The notes under the pieces: model-generated
Told to the model about the DNA's origin: nothing
Database searches by the model: none
The model's input: only the letters and a program-made list of their open reading frames with translations
Made by a program: the position numbers and the translations under genes
Assembly: GCA_902363335.1 (NCBI GenBank)
Contig: CABIZV010000007.1
Location: 62,001 to 126,000 of the forward strand
Direction: 5' to 3'
Length of the DNA: 64,000 nt
From: Enterobacteriaceae bacterium
Lineage (GTDB): Bacteria; Pseudomonadota; Gammaproteobacteria; Enterobacterales; Enterobacteriaceae
In this document: positions 15,194 to 22,894 of the stretch, in pieces
How positions within the stretch are numbered: position 1 is the first letter of the stretch
Layout: each line of letters opens with the position of its first letter

Positions 15194-16888
15194 CTACGGT
15201 TGGCGATCGCGCAAATGTGCGCTGAATGCGTTGGCATCCATAAAGCCGGTCACTCGTGCGTTGGGGTGTTCATTACCCTCTTTATCAAAGAAGAGGATGG
15301 TCGGTAGCCCCAGCACCTGTAAATGTTTTAGCAGCGCCACGTCCTGCGCGTTATTGGCGGTGACGTTGGCCTGCAAAAGGACGGTATTTTGCAGTGCTTG
15401 TTGAACCAGCGGGTCGCTAAAGGTGTACTTCTCAAACTCTTTGCAGGCTACGCACCAGTCGGCGTAGAGGTCAAGCATCACCGGTTTGCCGCGCGCGTTG
15501 GCGAGGGCGGTATTAAGCTCTTCAACGTTGCTGATGCGGGTGAAATTCAGGTGAGCCTGACTCTGCGTTGCTGGGTGACCAAAGGCCCAATCCTGAAGCG
15601 GACGCACGCTAATCAGCGCCGCGGCCAGCAGAATGATCTGCATAATCCTCTGCCACGGCTTGCTGAGTCCGAGGCTTGTCACAAACGCCCAGCCAAAGAA
15701 CGCCACGCCGAGCATCGACCATAGCCGCAATCCCCAGGCGTCGCCAATAATGCGTTCCAGCAGGAACACCGGAAGGGCCAGGATCACAAATCCAAAGGCG
15801 GTTTTGACGTGCGCCATCCACGGCCCGCTTTTCGGCAGCAGCCGATTACCAAAGACGGTGACGATAATCAGCGGCAGCCCCATGCCCAGGGCATAGAGAT
15901 ACAGCGTGCCGCCGCCGAGCCACAAATTACCGCTCTGGGCGATATACAGCAAAATAGCGCTCAGCGGTGCGGTGGTGCACGGAGAGCAGATAAGCCCGGC
16001 AATCGCGCCCATTGCAAATACGCCGCCCATTGAGCCGCCCTGCTGGCGGTTGCTCATCAGGGTGAGACGGGTTTGCAGCGATGACGGTAGCTGGAGTGAA
16101 AACGCGCCAAACATCGACAGCGCCAGCAGAATAAACACCGCTGACAGGCCGATCAGCACGTAAGGGTGCTGGAGTGCGGCCTGGAACTGCATTCCGGCGG
16201 CGGCGACGATAAGGCCAAGCGCGGTGTAGGTCAGCGCCATACCTTGAACGTAGATAAAGGCCAACAGCAGCGCGCGGGCGGTGGAAAGGCGCTGTTTGCC
16301 GCCGAGGACGATGCCGGAGATCAGCGGGTACATCGGCAGGACGCAGGGGGTGAAGGCGATGCCGATACCGATGAGTAAGGCCCAGAGGGCGCTAAATGGG
16401 AGATCGGTGCTGGTGTTGCCCCTCACCCCGGCCCTCTCCCCAGAAGGGAGAGGGGGAAGGGCGGAAACGGCGTTCAACGGCACGGTTTTGGTTTCTGGCG
16501 GGTAGCAGAATCCCGCGTCGGCGCAGCCCTGATAGGTGACGGTCAGCGTGGCGCCTTGTGCGGCTTGGGCCAATTCAATCGGCACCGTTAACCGCTGGCG
16601 ATAGATTTCGCTTTTGCCGTAAAACTCGTCGTTATGCCATTCGCCTTTGGGCATTTGCAGCGGGGCGATTTGGGCATTGGCGGGGGTGACGGTGACCTGT
16701 TTGCGATACAGGTAGTAGCCATCTTTCACCTGCCAGGTGAGGTTAACGTCGTGCTGGTTCTGCTGAAAATCAAAGGCAAAGGCCTGGTCAGCAGGGACGA
16801 AATTAGAGCGGCCGGGTGCGTCAAATAACCCGGCGAAAACGGAGGTGCTGCACAGTAGCAGGACTAGCGTAAGGAAGCGTTGAGCCAT
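15194..16888 (-). CDS. dsbD: Thiol:disulfide interchange protein DsbD
   Basis: A 564-residue inner membrane protein that passes electrons from cytoplasmic thioredoxin to periplasmic DsbC, DsbG and CcmG. It has a signal peptide (MAQRFLTLVLLLCSTSVFA), the alpha domain with CADAGFC, eight TM segments of the beta domain with Cys in GIAFTPCVLPMYPL and GLICSPCTTAPL, and a thioredoxin-like gamma domain with WCVACK near residue 460. Its start overlaps the end of cutA by 25 bases, as in E. coli. Odd point: the alpha-beta linker contains PLPSGERAGVRG at residues about 145-156, encoded by an inserted palindromic repeat, yet the frame stays open and total length is normal. Confidence 0.95.
   Translation of the reverse strand: MAQRFLTLVLLLCSTSVFAGLFDAPGRSNFVPADQAFAFDFQQNQHDVNLTWQVKDGYYLYRKQVTVTPANAQIAPLQMPKGEWHNDEFYGKSEIYRQRLTVPIELAQAAQGATLTVTYQGCADAGFCYPPETKTVPLNAVSALPPLPSGERAGVRGNTSTDLPFSALWALLIGIGIAFTPCVLPMYPLISGIVLGGKQRLSTARALLLAFIYVQGMALTYTALGLIVAAAGMQFQAALQHPYVLIGLSAVFILLALSMFGAFSLQLPSSLQTRLTLMSNRQQGGSMGGVFAMGAIAGLICSPCTTAPLSAILLYIAQSGNLWLGGGTLYLYALGMGLPLIIVTVFGNRLLPKSGPWMAHVKTAFGFVILALPVFLLERIIGDAWGLRLWSMLGVAFFGWAFVTSLGLSKPWQRIMQIILLAAALISVRPLQDWAFGHPATQSQAHLNFTRISNVEELNTALANARGKPVMLDLYADWCVACKEFEKYTFSDPLVQQALQNTVLLQANVTANNAQDVALLKHLQVLGLPTILFFDKEGNEHPNARVTGFMDANAFSAHLRDRQP
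16420..16462. repeat. Palindromic repeat inserted in frame in dsbD
   Basis: CCCCTCACCCCGGCCCTCTC followed by an inverted GGGAGAGGGGGAAGGG unit is a widespread gammaproteobacterial intergenic palindrome. A relative lies at 63355-63402. Here it sits inside the dsbD coding region and encodes the linker peptide PLPSGERAGVRG. Confidence 0.8.
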
Positions 16889-17187
16889 GAGTGATAATCA
16901 ACATCTACATGAGAAACGGGAAGAACGAGTAATTCTGGCGTTTGATACGGGTGGTGGGCCTTCAGACAATCAAGCAACGCCTGCTGGTGGGCGACGTTGG
17001 TTTTTAAAATCATCTGCACTTCATACTCCTGTTCGAGTTTCCCCTCCCAGTAGTAGAGCGATGTCGCGCCGGGTAATAGCGTGGCGCAGGCCGCTAACTT
17101 TTCAGCTAGTACTTTTGCCGCCAGATCCTGGGCGGTTGCTTCATCTGGAGCCGTACAGAGAACCACAACAGTGTCGGGAGTACTCAT
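16864..17187 (-). CDS. cutA: Divalent cation tolerance protein CutA
   Basis: A 107-residue protein of the PII-like trimeric CutA1 family, linked to copper and other divalent metal tolerance. Conserved parts: VVLCTAPDEATAQDLAAKVL, LAACATLLPGATSLYYWEG, EVQMILKT and HPYQTPELLVLPV. The ATG at 17187 is chosen because GAGG lies 6 bases upstream and the protein then begins just before the conserved strand; the longer reading frame to 17340 adds 51 unrelated residues. Its last codons overlap the dsbD start by 25 bases, which suggests translational coupling. Confidence 0.93.
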   Translation of the reverse strand: MSTPDTVVVLCTAPDEATAQDLAAKVLAEKLAACATLLPGATSLYYWEGKLEQEYEVQMILKTNVAHQQALLDCLKAHHPYQTPELLVLPVSHVDVDYHSWLNASLR

Positions 17188-17250
17188 TGCCAACCTCGTA
17201 TCGATGAAAAAAGGCACTATAGCACGCCGGGTCATCGGGGTTGAATGAAT

Positions 17251-17269
17251 CGGGCCGCGAAGCGGCCCG
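17251..17269 (-). terminator. Hairpin after dcuA
   Basis: CGGGCCGC...GCGGCCCG forms an 8-bp GC-rich stem 29 bases after the dcuA stop; on the minus strand it is followed by ATTCATTC, a weak T tract. It separates dcuA from cutA. Confidence 0.6.
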
Positions 17270-17297
17270 ACTTTAAGGATTTTTACCGTGCAGGCGG

Positions 17298-18599
17298 TCA
17301 GAGCATCAGGCCGCCGAAGATAAAGCCTAAAATTACGCACAGGGTAATGGCGATAACGCCTGGGATCAGGAAGGCGTGGTTAAACACGTACTTGCCGATG
17401 CGCGTGGAGCCGGTGTCGTCCATCTCAACTGCCGCCAGTAATGTCGGGTAGGTTGGCAGGACGAACAGTGCGGAGACCGCCGCAAAGGAGGCGATTGCCG
17501 TCAGTGGGGTGACGCCCAGCATCAGTGCAGCTGGCATCAGCGCTTTGGTGGTGGCCGCCTGAGAGTAAAGCAGGGTGGCGGCAAAGAACAGCACCACCGC
17601 CAGCAGCCATGGGTAGTTCTGCAACAGATCGCCCGCTACGGCCTGGATGTCGGCGATATGCGCTTTAACGAAGGTATCGCCCAACCACGCAACGCCCAGG
17701 ACGCACACGCAGGCGCTCATACCGGATTTAAAGGTGCTGGCGTTGAGGATTTCGCCGGTGTCGATTTTACAGGTGATGCAAATCAGCGTGGCGATAGTCA
17801 GCATGAACACCACAATCGCTTCGTTACGCGGCAGCACCGGGTTCTGGATGAGCCCAACGGTGTCGCTGATGGCGGTCGCGTAGAACATTACCGCCACGAT
17901 GCCGATGAGGAACAGCAGCACTGAGCGCTTAGCGTGAGGCTTCAGCTTAAAGACCTGGCTGCCGCGCAGGCTAACTTCGCCTTTCGCCAGACGCTCCTGA
18001 TACACCGGATCGTCTTTGAGTTCGCAGCCGAGGAAGTTACACACTACGGAGGTGAGCAGTACGGCAATCAGGGTCACAGGAATACAGATCGACAGCAGCG
18101 TCAGGTAGCTGACGCCCATCGGTTCCAGAATCCCGGCAAAGAACACCACCGCCGCAGAAATCGGCGAGGCGGTAATCGCAATCTGCGAAGCAACTACGGC
18201 GATAGACAGCGGGCGAGAAGGGCGAATGCCTTGCTCTTTAGCCACTTCGGTTATCACCGGCAGCGTGGAGAACGCGGTGTGCCCGGTGCCGGCCAGAATG
18301 GTCATAAACCAGGTGACCAACGGCGCCAGGAAGGTGATGTATTTTGGGTGACGGCGAAGCATACGTTCCGCCAGGCTGACCAGATAATCCATCCCGCCCG
18401 CCACCTGCATGGCAGCAATGGCGGCGATAACGGCCATGATGATTTCGATAACGTCAAAGGGTATTGCGCCCGGTTGTATCTGGAAAATCAGCGTCAATAC
18501 CAGCACGCCTAAACCACCGGCAAAGCCGATGCCGATCCCCCCGAGTCTTGCCCCTAAATAAATGGCAAGAAGCACAATGACCAGTTCTGCTCCAAACAT
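17298..18599 (-). CDS. dcuA: Anaerobic C4-dicarboxylate transporter DcuA
   Basis: A 433-residue polytopic inner membrane antiporter for aspartate, fumarate and succinate. It begins MFGAELVIVLLAIYLGARLGG, has about ten hydrophobic segments, and carries the family stretches GTGHTAFSTLPVITEVAK and QIAITASPISAAVVFF. GGAAGG lies 6 bases before the ATG. It is downstream of aspA on the same strand, with a terminator between, as in E. coli, where dcuA is transcribed both from aspA and on its own. It works with aspartase and fumarate reductase (33650-35440 here) in fumarate respiration on aspartate. Confidence 0.95.
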   Translation of the reverse strand: MFGAELVIVLLAIYLGARLGGIGIGFAGGLGVLVLTLIFQIQPGAIPFDVIEIIMAVIAAIAAMQVAGGMDYLVSLAERMLRRHPKYITFLAPLVTWFMTILAGTGHTAFSTLPVITEVAKEQGIRPSRPLSIAVVASQIAITASPISAAVVFFAGILEPMGVSYLTLLSICIPVTLIAVLLTSVVCNFLGCELKDDPVYQERLAKGEVSLRGSQVFKLKPHAKRSVLLFLIGIVAVMFYATAISDTVGLIQNPVLPRNEAIVVFMLTIATLICITCKIDTGEILNASTFKSGMSACVCVLGVAWLGDTFVKAHIADIQAVAGDLLQNYPWLLAVVLFFAATLLYSQAATTKALMPAALMLGVTPLTAIASFAAVSALFVLPTYPTLLAAVEMDDTGSTRIGKYVFNHAFLIPGVIAITLCVILGFIFGGLML

Positions 18600-18661
18600 A
18601 TTAGCCTTCCTTGTTTATAGGATTGATATGTAATTGTTGTATTTTCGTGAATTATAGAAAC

Positions 18662-18688
18662 AAAAAAGGCATGTCATCATGACATGCC
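18662..18688 (-). terminator. Terminator between aspA and dcuA
   Basis: On the minus strand GGCATGTCAT-GATGACATGCC is followed by TTTTTTG, 22 bases after the aspA stop. Readthrough would feed dcuA. Confidence 0.85.
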
Positions 18689-18709
18689 TCGTGTATTTAG
18701 TCTGAAAGA

Positions 18710-20146
18710 CTACTGTTCGCTTTCATCGGTATATCGCTTCGCTTTATAGGCCGGATGCATCAGGTTTTGCGGGGAGAAGATATCATCCAGCTCCGCTTCC
18801 GTCAGCAGCCCGCGTTCCAGCACCACTTCACGTACGCTCTTGCCGGTTTCAGCACAGATTTTGCCGACGATATCGCCATTGTGGTGGCCGATGAACGGGT
18901 TCAGGTAAGTGACGATACCGATGGAGTTGTAGACGTAGCTCTCGCACACCGCTTTGTTGGCGGTGATGCCGTCGACGCATTTTTCCAGCAGGTTGTAGCA
19001 AGCGTTAGTCAGGATGTGGATAGACTCAAACATCGCCTGGCCAATCACCGGCTCCATCACGTTTAGCTGCAGCTGACCGGCTTCGGATGCCATGGTGACG
19101 GTGGTGTCATTACCAATGACTTTAAAGCAGACCTGGTTTACCACTTCTGGCACGACCGGGTTCACTTTGGCTGGCATGATGGAAGAGCCTGCCTGCAGTT
19201 CCGGCAGGTTGATTTCGTTTAAGCCAGCGCGTGGGCCGGAGGAGAGCAGGCGAAGGTCATTACAGATCTTCGACATTTTCACCGCCAGACGTTTCAGCGA
19301 GCTGTGAACCATCACGTATGCGCCGCAGTCGGAGGTGGCTTCAATCAGGTCTTCTGCCGGAACGACCGCCAGGTTACTGACTTCTGCCAGCTTCTGCACA
19401 GCTAATTGCTGGTAGCCATCAGGAGTGTTCAGACGCGTACCGATTGCGGTCGCGCCGAGGTTCACTTCCAGCAGCAGTTCTGCGGTACGCAGCAGGTTTT
19501 TGGTTTCTTCATGCAGCAGTACGCTGAAAGCGTGGAATTCCTGGCCCAGCGTCATCGGCACGGCATCCTGCAGCTGGGTACGACCCATTTTCAGAACGTC
19601 CTGGAATTCGTCCGCTTTACGCTGGAAGCCTTCACCCAACTGGTGGATGGCATCAATCAGCTTAACGATAGAGGTGTACACCGCGATGCGGAAACCGGTT
19701 GGGTAGGCGTCGTTGGTGGACTGGCATTTGTTGACGTGGTCGTTAGGGTTCAGGAACTGATATTCACCTTTTTGATGGCCCATCAGTTCAAGACCAATGT
19801 TCGCCAGCACTTCGTTGGTGTTCATGTTGACGGAGGTGCCGGCACCGCCCTGGTAAACGTCAACCGGGAACTGGTCCATGCATTTGCCGTTATTCAGAAC
19901 TTCATCACATGCAGCAATGATGGCATTCGCAACGCCTTTCGGAATGGTTTGCAGCTCTTTGTTGGCCATCGCCGCCGCTTTCTTCACCATTACCATCCCA
20001 CGAACGAACTCTGGGATGTCGCTGATTTTACTGTTACTGATGTAAAAGTTTTCAATCGCTCTCAGAGTATGAACGCCGTAGTAAGCGTCAGCAGGAACTT
20101 CCCTGGTACCCAACAGATCTTCTTCGATACGAATGTTGTTTAGCAT
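18710..20146 (-). CDS. aspA: Aspartate ammonia-lyase (aspartase)
   Basis: A 478-residue cytoplasmic enzyme converting L-aspartate to fumarate and ammonia. It carries the fumarase/aspartase signature GSSIMPAKVNP with the catalytic serine loop, plus GGAGTSVNMNTNEV and NDAYPTGFRIAV. The ATG at 20146 (MLNNIRIEEDLLG) is chosen because AAGAAGG lies 5 bases upstream and length then equals E. coli AspA; the longer frame to 20185 has no such site. A few substitutions in the middle (for example DGYQQLAVQKLAEVSNLAVV) differ from E. coli but not in active-site stretches. It feeds fumarate to the Frd complex encoded in this window. Confidence 0.96.
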   Translation of the reverse strand: MLNNIRIEEDLLGTREVPADAYYGVHTLRAIENFYISNSKISDIPEFVRGMVMVKKAAAMANKELQTIPKGVANAIIAACDEVLNNGKCMDQFPVDVYQGGAGTSVNMNTNEVLANIGLELMGHQKGEYQFLNPNDHVNKCQSTNDAYPTGFRIAVYTSIVKLIDAIHQLGEGFQRKADEFQDVLKMGRTQLQDAVPMTLGQEFHAFSVLLHEETKNLLRTAELLLEVNLGATAIGTRLNTPDGYQQLAVQKLAEVSNLAVVPAEDLIEATSDCGAYVMVHSSLKRLAVKMSKICNDLRLLSSGPRAGLNEINLPELQAGSSIMPAKVNPVVPEVVNQVCFKVIGNDTTVTMASEAGQLQLNVMEPVIGQAMFESIHILTNACYNLLEKCVDGITANKAVCESYVYNSIGIVTYLNPFIGHHNGDIVGKICAETGKSVREVVLERGLLTEAELDDIFSPQNLMHPAYKAKRYTDESEQ

Positions 20147-20332
20147 GTGAACCTTCTTTTTGCGAGCTGCCAATGATTTCACCAAATACGCAGGATTTTT
20201 GGGGTCATGCGCTTTTCTGACCGCAGATTATTTCCTTATTCGGCCCGGTGTCCATGATCATATGCTGATAATAGCGGATTGCAGTTATCTGGATCACTTA
20301 TTATCAGGCGCGAAGCATAAGAATTATTGATT

Positions 20333-20348
20333 TGTGAAATGAGTCACC
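20333..20348. promoter_or_regulatory. Predicted CRP site between aspA and fxsA
   Basis: TGTGAAATGAGTCACC matches TGTGA-N6-TCACA at 9 of 10 positions. It lies 187 bases before the aspA start, on the shared 338-bp divergent region (20147-20484). E. coli aspA is activated by CRP, which fits. No other clear site is seen in this gap. Confidence 0.65.
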
Positions 20349-20484
20349 GCTTGACGATTGTTGACAAAAATATCAAACCCCACTGATTGAAAAATGGTGA
20401 AAAACCACCATTTAGATCTCATGCTGCGAATGATGAATTGCCGCAGGCGCGTGATACGCGCTCTATACCTCACAGGAGATGCCA

Positions 20485-20961
20485 GTGCGCTGGATACCGT
20501 TAGTTGCCATATTTCTCTATGTTTACATTGAGATCTCAATTTTTATCCAGGTCGCCCATGTGTTTGGCGTCCTGCTGACGTTAATTTTAGTCATCTTTAC
20601 TTCGGTTATCGGGATGTCTTTGGTGCGTAACCAGGGCTTCAAAAATCTGATGCTGATGCAGGAAAAAATGCAGGCGGGTGAAAGCCCGGCGGTGGAGATG
20701 GTGAAAAGCGTTTCGCTGATCCTTGCCGGTTTATTGTTGCTGCTGCCAGGGTTCTTTACCGATTTCCTGGGGCTGGTGCTGCTGTTACCGCCGGTGCAAA
20801 AGCATTTGACCGTCAAGTTGATGCCATACCTGCACTTTAATCGTATGCCGGGTGGCGGTTTCGCGGGCGGGACGACGAGCGGTCAGACCTTCGATGGCGA
20901 ATACCAGCGTAAGGACGAGCGTCCAGACCAGATCGATCATAAAGACGATCTCCGCCCGTAA
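20485..20961 (+). CDS. fxsA: Membrane protein FxsA
   Basis: A 158-residue inner membrane protein; in E. coli, overproduction relieves F-plasmid exclusion of phage T7. Two or three hydrophobic segments are seen: IPLVAIFLYVYIEISIFI (N terminus), HVFGVLLTLILVIFTSVIG, and SVSLILAGLLLLLPGFFTDFLG. The C-terminal tail is polar (DGEYQRKDERPDQIDHKDD). The start is GTG at 20485: AGGAG lies 6 bases before it, while the in-frame ATG at 20479 directly abuts that site. Divergent from aspA. Confidence 0.92.
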   Translation: MRWIPLVAIFLYVYIEISIFIQVAHVFGVLLTLILVIFTSVIGMSLVRNQGFKNLMLMQEKMQAGESPAVEMVKSVSLILAGLLLLLPGFFTDFLGLVLLLPPVQKHLTVKLMPYLHFNRMPGGGFAGGTTSGQTFDGEYQRKDERPDQIDHKDDLRP

Positions 20962-20971
20962 TAATATGTAG

Positions 20972-21062
20972 ACCGGCCTGTAGGCCTGATAAGCGCAGCG
21001 CCATCAGGCGCTGCAAAGTAGAATGCCGGATGGCGGCGTAAACGCCTTATCCGGCCTACAAG
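20972..21062. repeat. REP/BIME pair
   Basis: A CCTGTAGGCCTGATAAGCGC unit and an inverted GCCGGATGGCGGCGTAAACG / CGCCTTATCCGGCCTAC unit lie between convergent fxsA and yjeH. Confidence 0.85.
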
Positions 21063-21083
21063 CGGTGCTAGCGACGTCAGGAA

Positions 21084-22328
21084 TTAAGCCGGATGGATTT
21101 TCCGCTTCGGCAGTAACCACCACAGCGCCGCCAGCATCACCACCGCATACAGACTCTTCCATCCCACCATCGCCAGCAGCAGTACACACAGCGCCACGCC
21201 AATCATCGAGAGCACGCGAAAACGTCCGGAAAGCAGCTTACAGCCTGCCAGCATGCAAAGCAGATAAATCATAATAAAGATGCCGTTGGCGTAGATGATT
21301 AGCGCATCAAGATTGATGTTGAGCCAATAGCTCGCCAGCGTACTCACCATACAACAGCCGATCACCACGCTCAGCGCATTACGCGGCACGCGGTTGGGTG
21401 ACAGGCGAGCAAGGTAGCTGGTGGGCTTATATTGCGCCTGTGACCACACCAGTCGGGCAAAGCTCTGAATGTAGATATTGAGGCTGGCAAAGCAGGCGAG
21501 AAAACCAATCACGCTCGCCACCCACAGCGCCTTCACGCCGAACAGTTGCACTACGATGGTCGGCAGTGACGCGGCGGCGGTATTGGCCGCGCCGTAGGCA
21601 TGAAAACGCAGCACCAGTACCGTACAGGCCCAGTACACCACGCCTGCCAGCAGCAGGCCGATAATCAGCGCGCGGGGGAAATCCCGCTCTGGATGGCGGA
21701 ACTCTGAGGCCATATGGGCAAAGGCTTCAAGGCCGACAAAGCACCAGAACATCAACGAGAGCGCGGCAAACATCTGAGAATGGTCAATCTCCGTGATTGC
21801 AGGGAAGGGAATGTCTTTTACCGAAATATCGCCGTAGACCCAGATAGCCGCCAGCAGCGCGACAATCATAATGGCAACCAGCGTCTGGATATTTGCGCTG
21901 GAGCTGGCGCCGCGTGAACCGAGCCACCAGATGATGGCGAGCGTGGCCACTTCCGCCAGTAGCAGTTGCCAGCCGTACCAGCCAAACAGCGCCTGGGTAA
22001 AACCGGAGGCAATGTGCAGCGCGGCAGGCAGCCCTACGGGGATCACCGAGAGAAACAGCCAGCCGGTCACGCGAGCTAAGCGTGGGCCAAAGGCCATCTC
22101 AACAAAGTGCGCCACGCCGCCCGCGCTGGGAAAATGACGCCCGAGCAGGGCGAAGACAATCGCCACCGGAAACACCAGTACAATCAAGGCAGGCCAGGCC
22201 CACAGGCTATTATCTCCCGCCACCAACGCGCCCAGCGCCGGGACGGCAAAGACGCCGGTGCCCAGTAGCGATGTCGATAGTAATCCGATTCCCTGAGCTA
22301 ACCCTAGCTCCTGTTTAAGTCCTGCCAT
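21084..22328 (-). CDS. yjeH: L-methionine / branched-chain amino acid exporter YjeH
   Basis: A 414-residue APC-superfamily transporter with about twelve hydrophobic segments. Conserved parts: GLAQGIGLLSTSLLGTGVFAVPALG at the N terminus, FWCFVGLEAFAHMASEFRHPERDFPRA in the middle, and CFASLNIYIQSFARLVWSQAQ. In E. coli the protein exports methionine and branched-chain amino acids. It is a single gene, divergent from groSL (239 bp apart). Confidence 0.93.
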   Translation of the reverse strand: MAGLKQELGLAQGIGLLSTSLLGTGVFAVPALGALVAGDNSLWAWPALIVLVFPVAIVFALLGRHFPSAGGVAHFVEMAFGPRLARVTGWLFLSVIPVGLPAALHIASGFTQALFGWYGWQLLLAEVATLAIIWWLGSRGASSSANIQTLVAIMIVALLAAIWVYGDISVKDIPFPAITEIDHSQMFAALSLMFWCFVGLEAFAHMASEFRHPERDFPRALIIGLLLAGVVYWACTVLVLRFHAYGAANTAAASLPTIVVQLFGVKALWVASVIGFLACFASLNIYIQSFARLVWSQAQYKPTSYLARLSPNRVPRNALSVVIGCCMVSTLASYWLNINLDALIIYANGIFIMIYLLCMLAGCKLLSGRFRVLSMIGVALCVLLLAMVGWKSLYAVVMLAALWWLLPKRKIHPA

Positions 22329-22460
22329 GCCCCTCTTCCCAGCCTATGCAAAGAGCGCAATTTTACCATTTCGTCGCCGCCTCATTGTGCTGTAGTCGGC
22401 CGGTATTTCAGCGATTTATCGTGATTACGCCGCAGGAAAAAAATTTTTTTAAGTTTCCCC

Positions 22461-22488
22461 CTTGAAGGGGAAGAGAACACCCCCATCT
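22461..22488 (+). promoter_or_regulatory. Sigma-32 heat-shock promoter of groSL
   Basis: CCCCCTTGAAGGGG (-35 core CTTGAA, 22461-22466) and CCCCCATCT (-10 core CCCCAT, 22481-22486) with a 14-base spacer fit the sigma-32 consensus and the E. coli groE promoter. It lies about 80 bases before groS. Confidence 0.88.
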
Positions 22489-22567
22489 CTCAGGCACTAG
22501 TCGGAAAACCGTGTTCGGCCCGGCGTCATCCATAACTGATAATGACTTTCTCAAAGGAGAGCTATCA

Positions 22568-22861
22568 ATGAGTATTCGTCCGCTACATGATCGTGTGATC
22601 GTCAAACGTAAAGAAGTTGAAACCAAATCTGCTGGCGGCATCGTTCTGACCGGTTCTGCGGCAGCTAAATCAACGCGTGGCGAAATCATCGCTGTCGGTA
22701 AGGGCCGCATCCTGGAAAACGGAACCGTGCAGCCGCTGGACGTTAAAGTTGGTGACATCGTAATTTTCAACGACGGCTACGGCGTGAAATCTGAGAAGAT
22801 CGACAATGAAGAAGTGTTGATCATGTCTGAAAGCGACATCCTGGCAATTGTTGAAGCGTAA
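22568..22861 (+). CDS. groS: Co-chaperonin GroES
   Basis: A 97-residue co-chaperonin that caps GroEL. It starts MSIRPLHDRVIVKRKEVE, has the mobile loop KSAGGIVLTGSAA near residues 15-33 and ends ESDILAIVEA. AAAGGAGAG lies 6 bases before the ATG at 22568. It is the first gene of the heat-shock groSL operon. Confidence 0.98.
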   Translation: MSIRPLHDRVIVKRKEVETKSAGGIVLTGSAAAKSTRGEIIAVGKGRILENGTVQPLDVKVGDIVIFNDGYGVKSEKIDNEEVLIMSESDILAIVEA

Positions 22862-22894
22862 GTAACGCGCGAACGAATTTGAGGAATAGAAGAA

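Noticed and set aside
16887..17207. Plus-strand frame opposite cutA
   Set aside because: Shadow of cutA; no homology or ribosome site.
20357..20372. FNR site in TTGACAAAAATATCAA between aspA and fxsA
   Set aside because: Half sites are two bases too far apart for the TTGAT-N4-ATCAA consensus.
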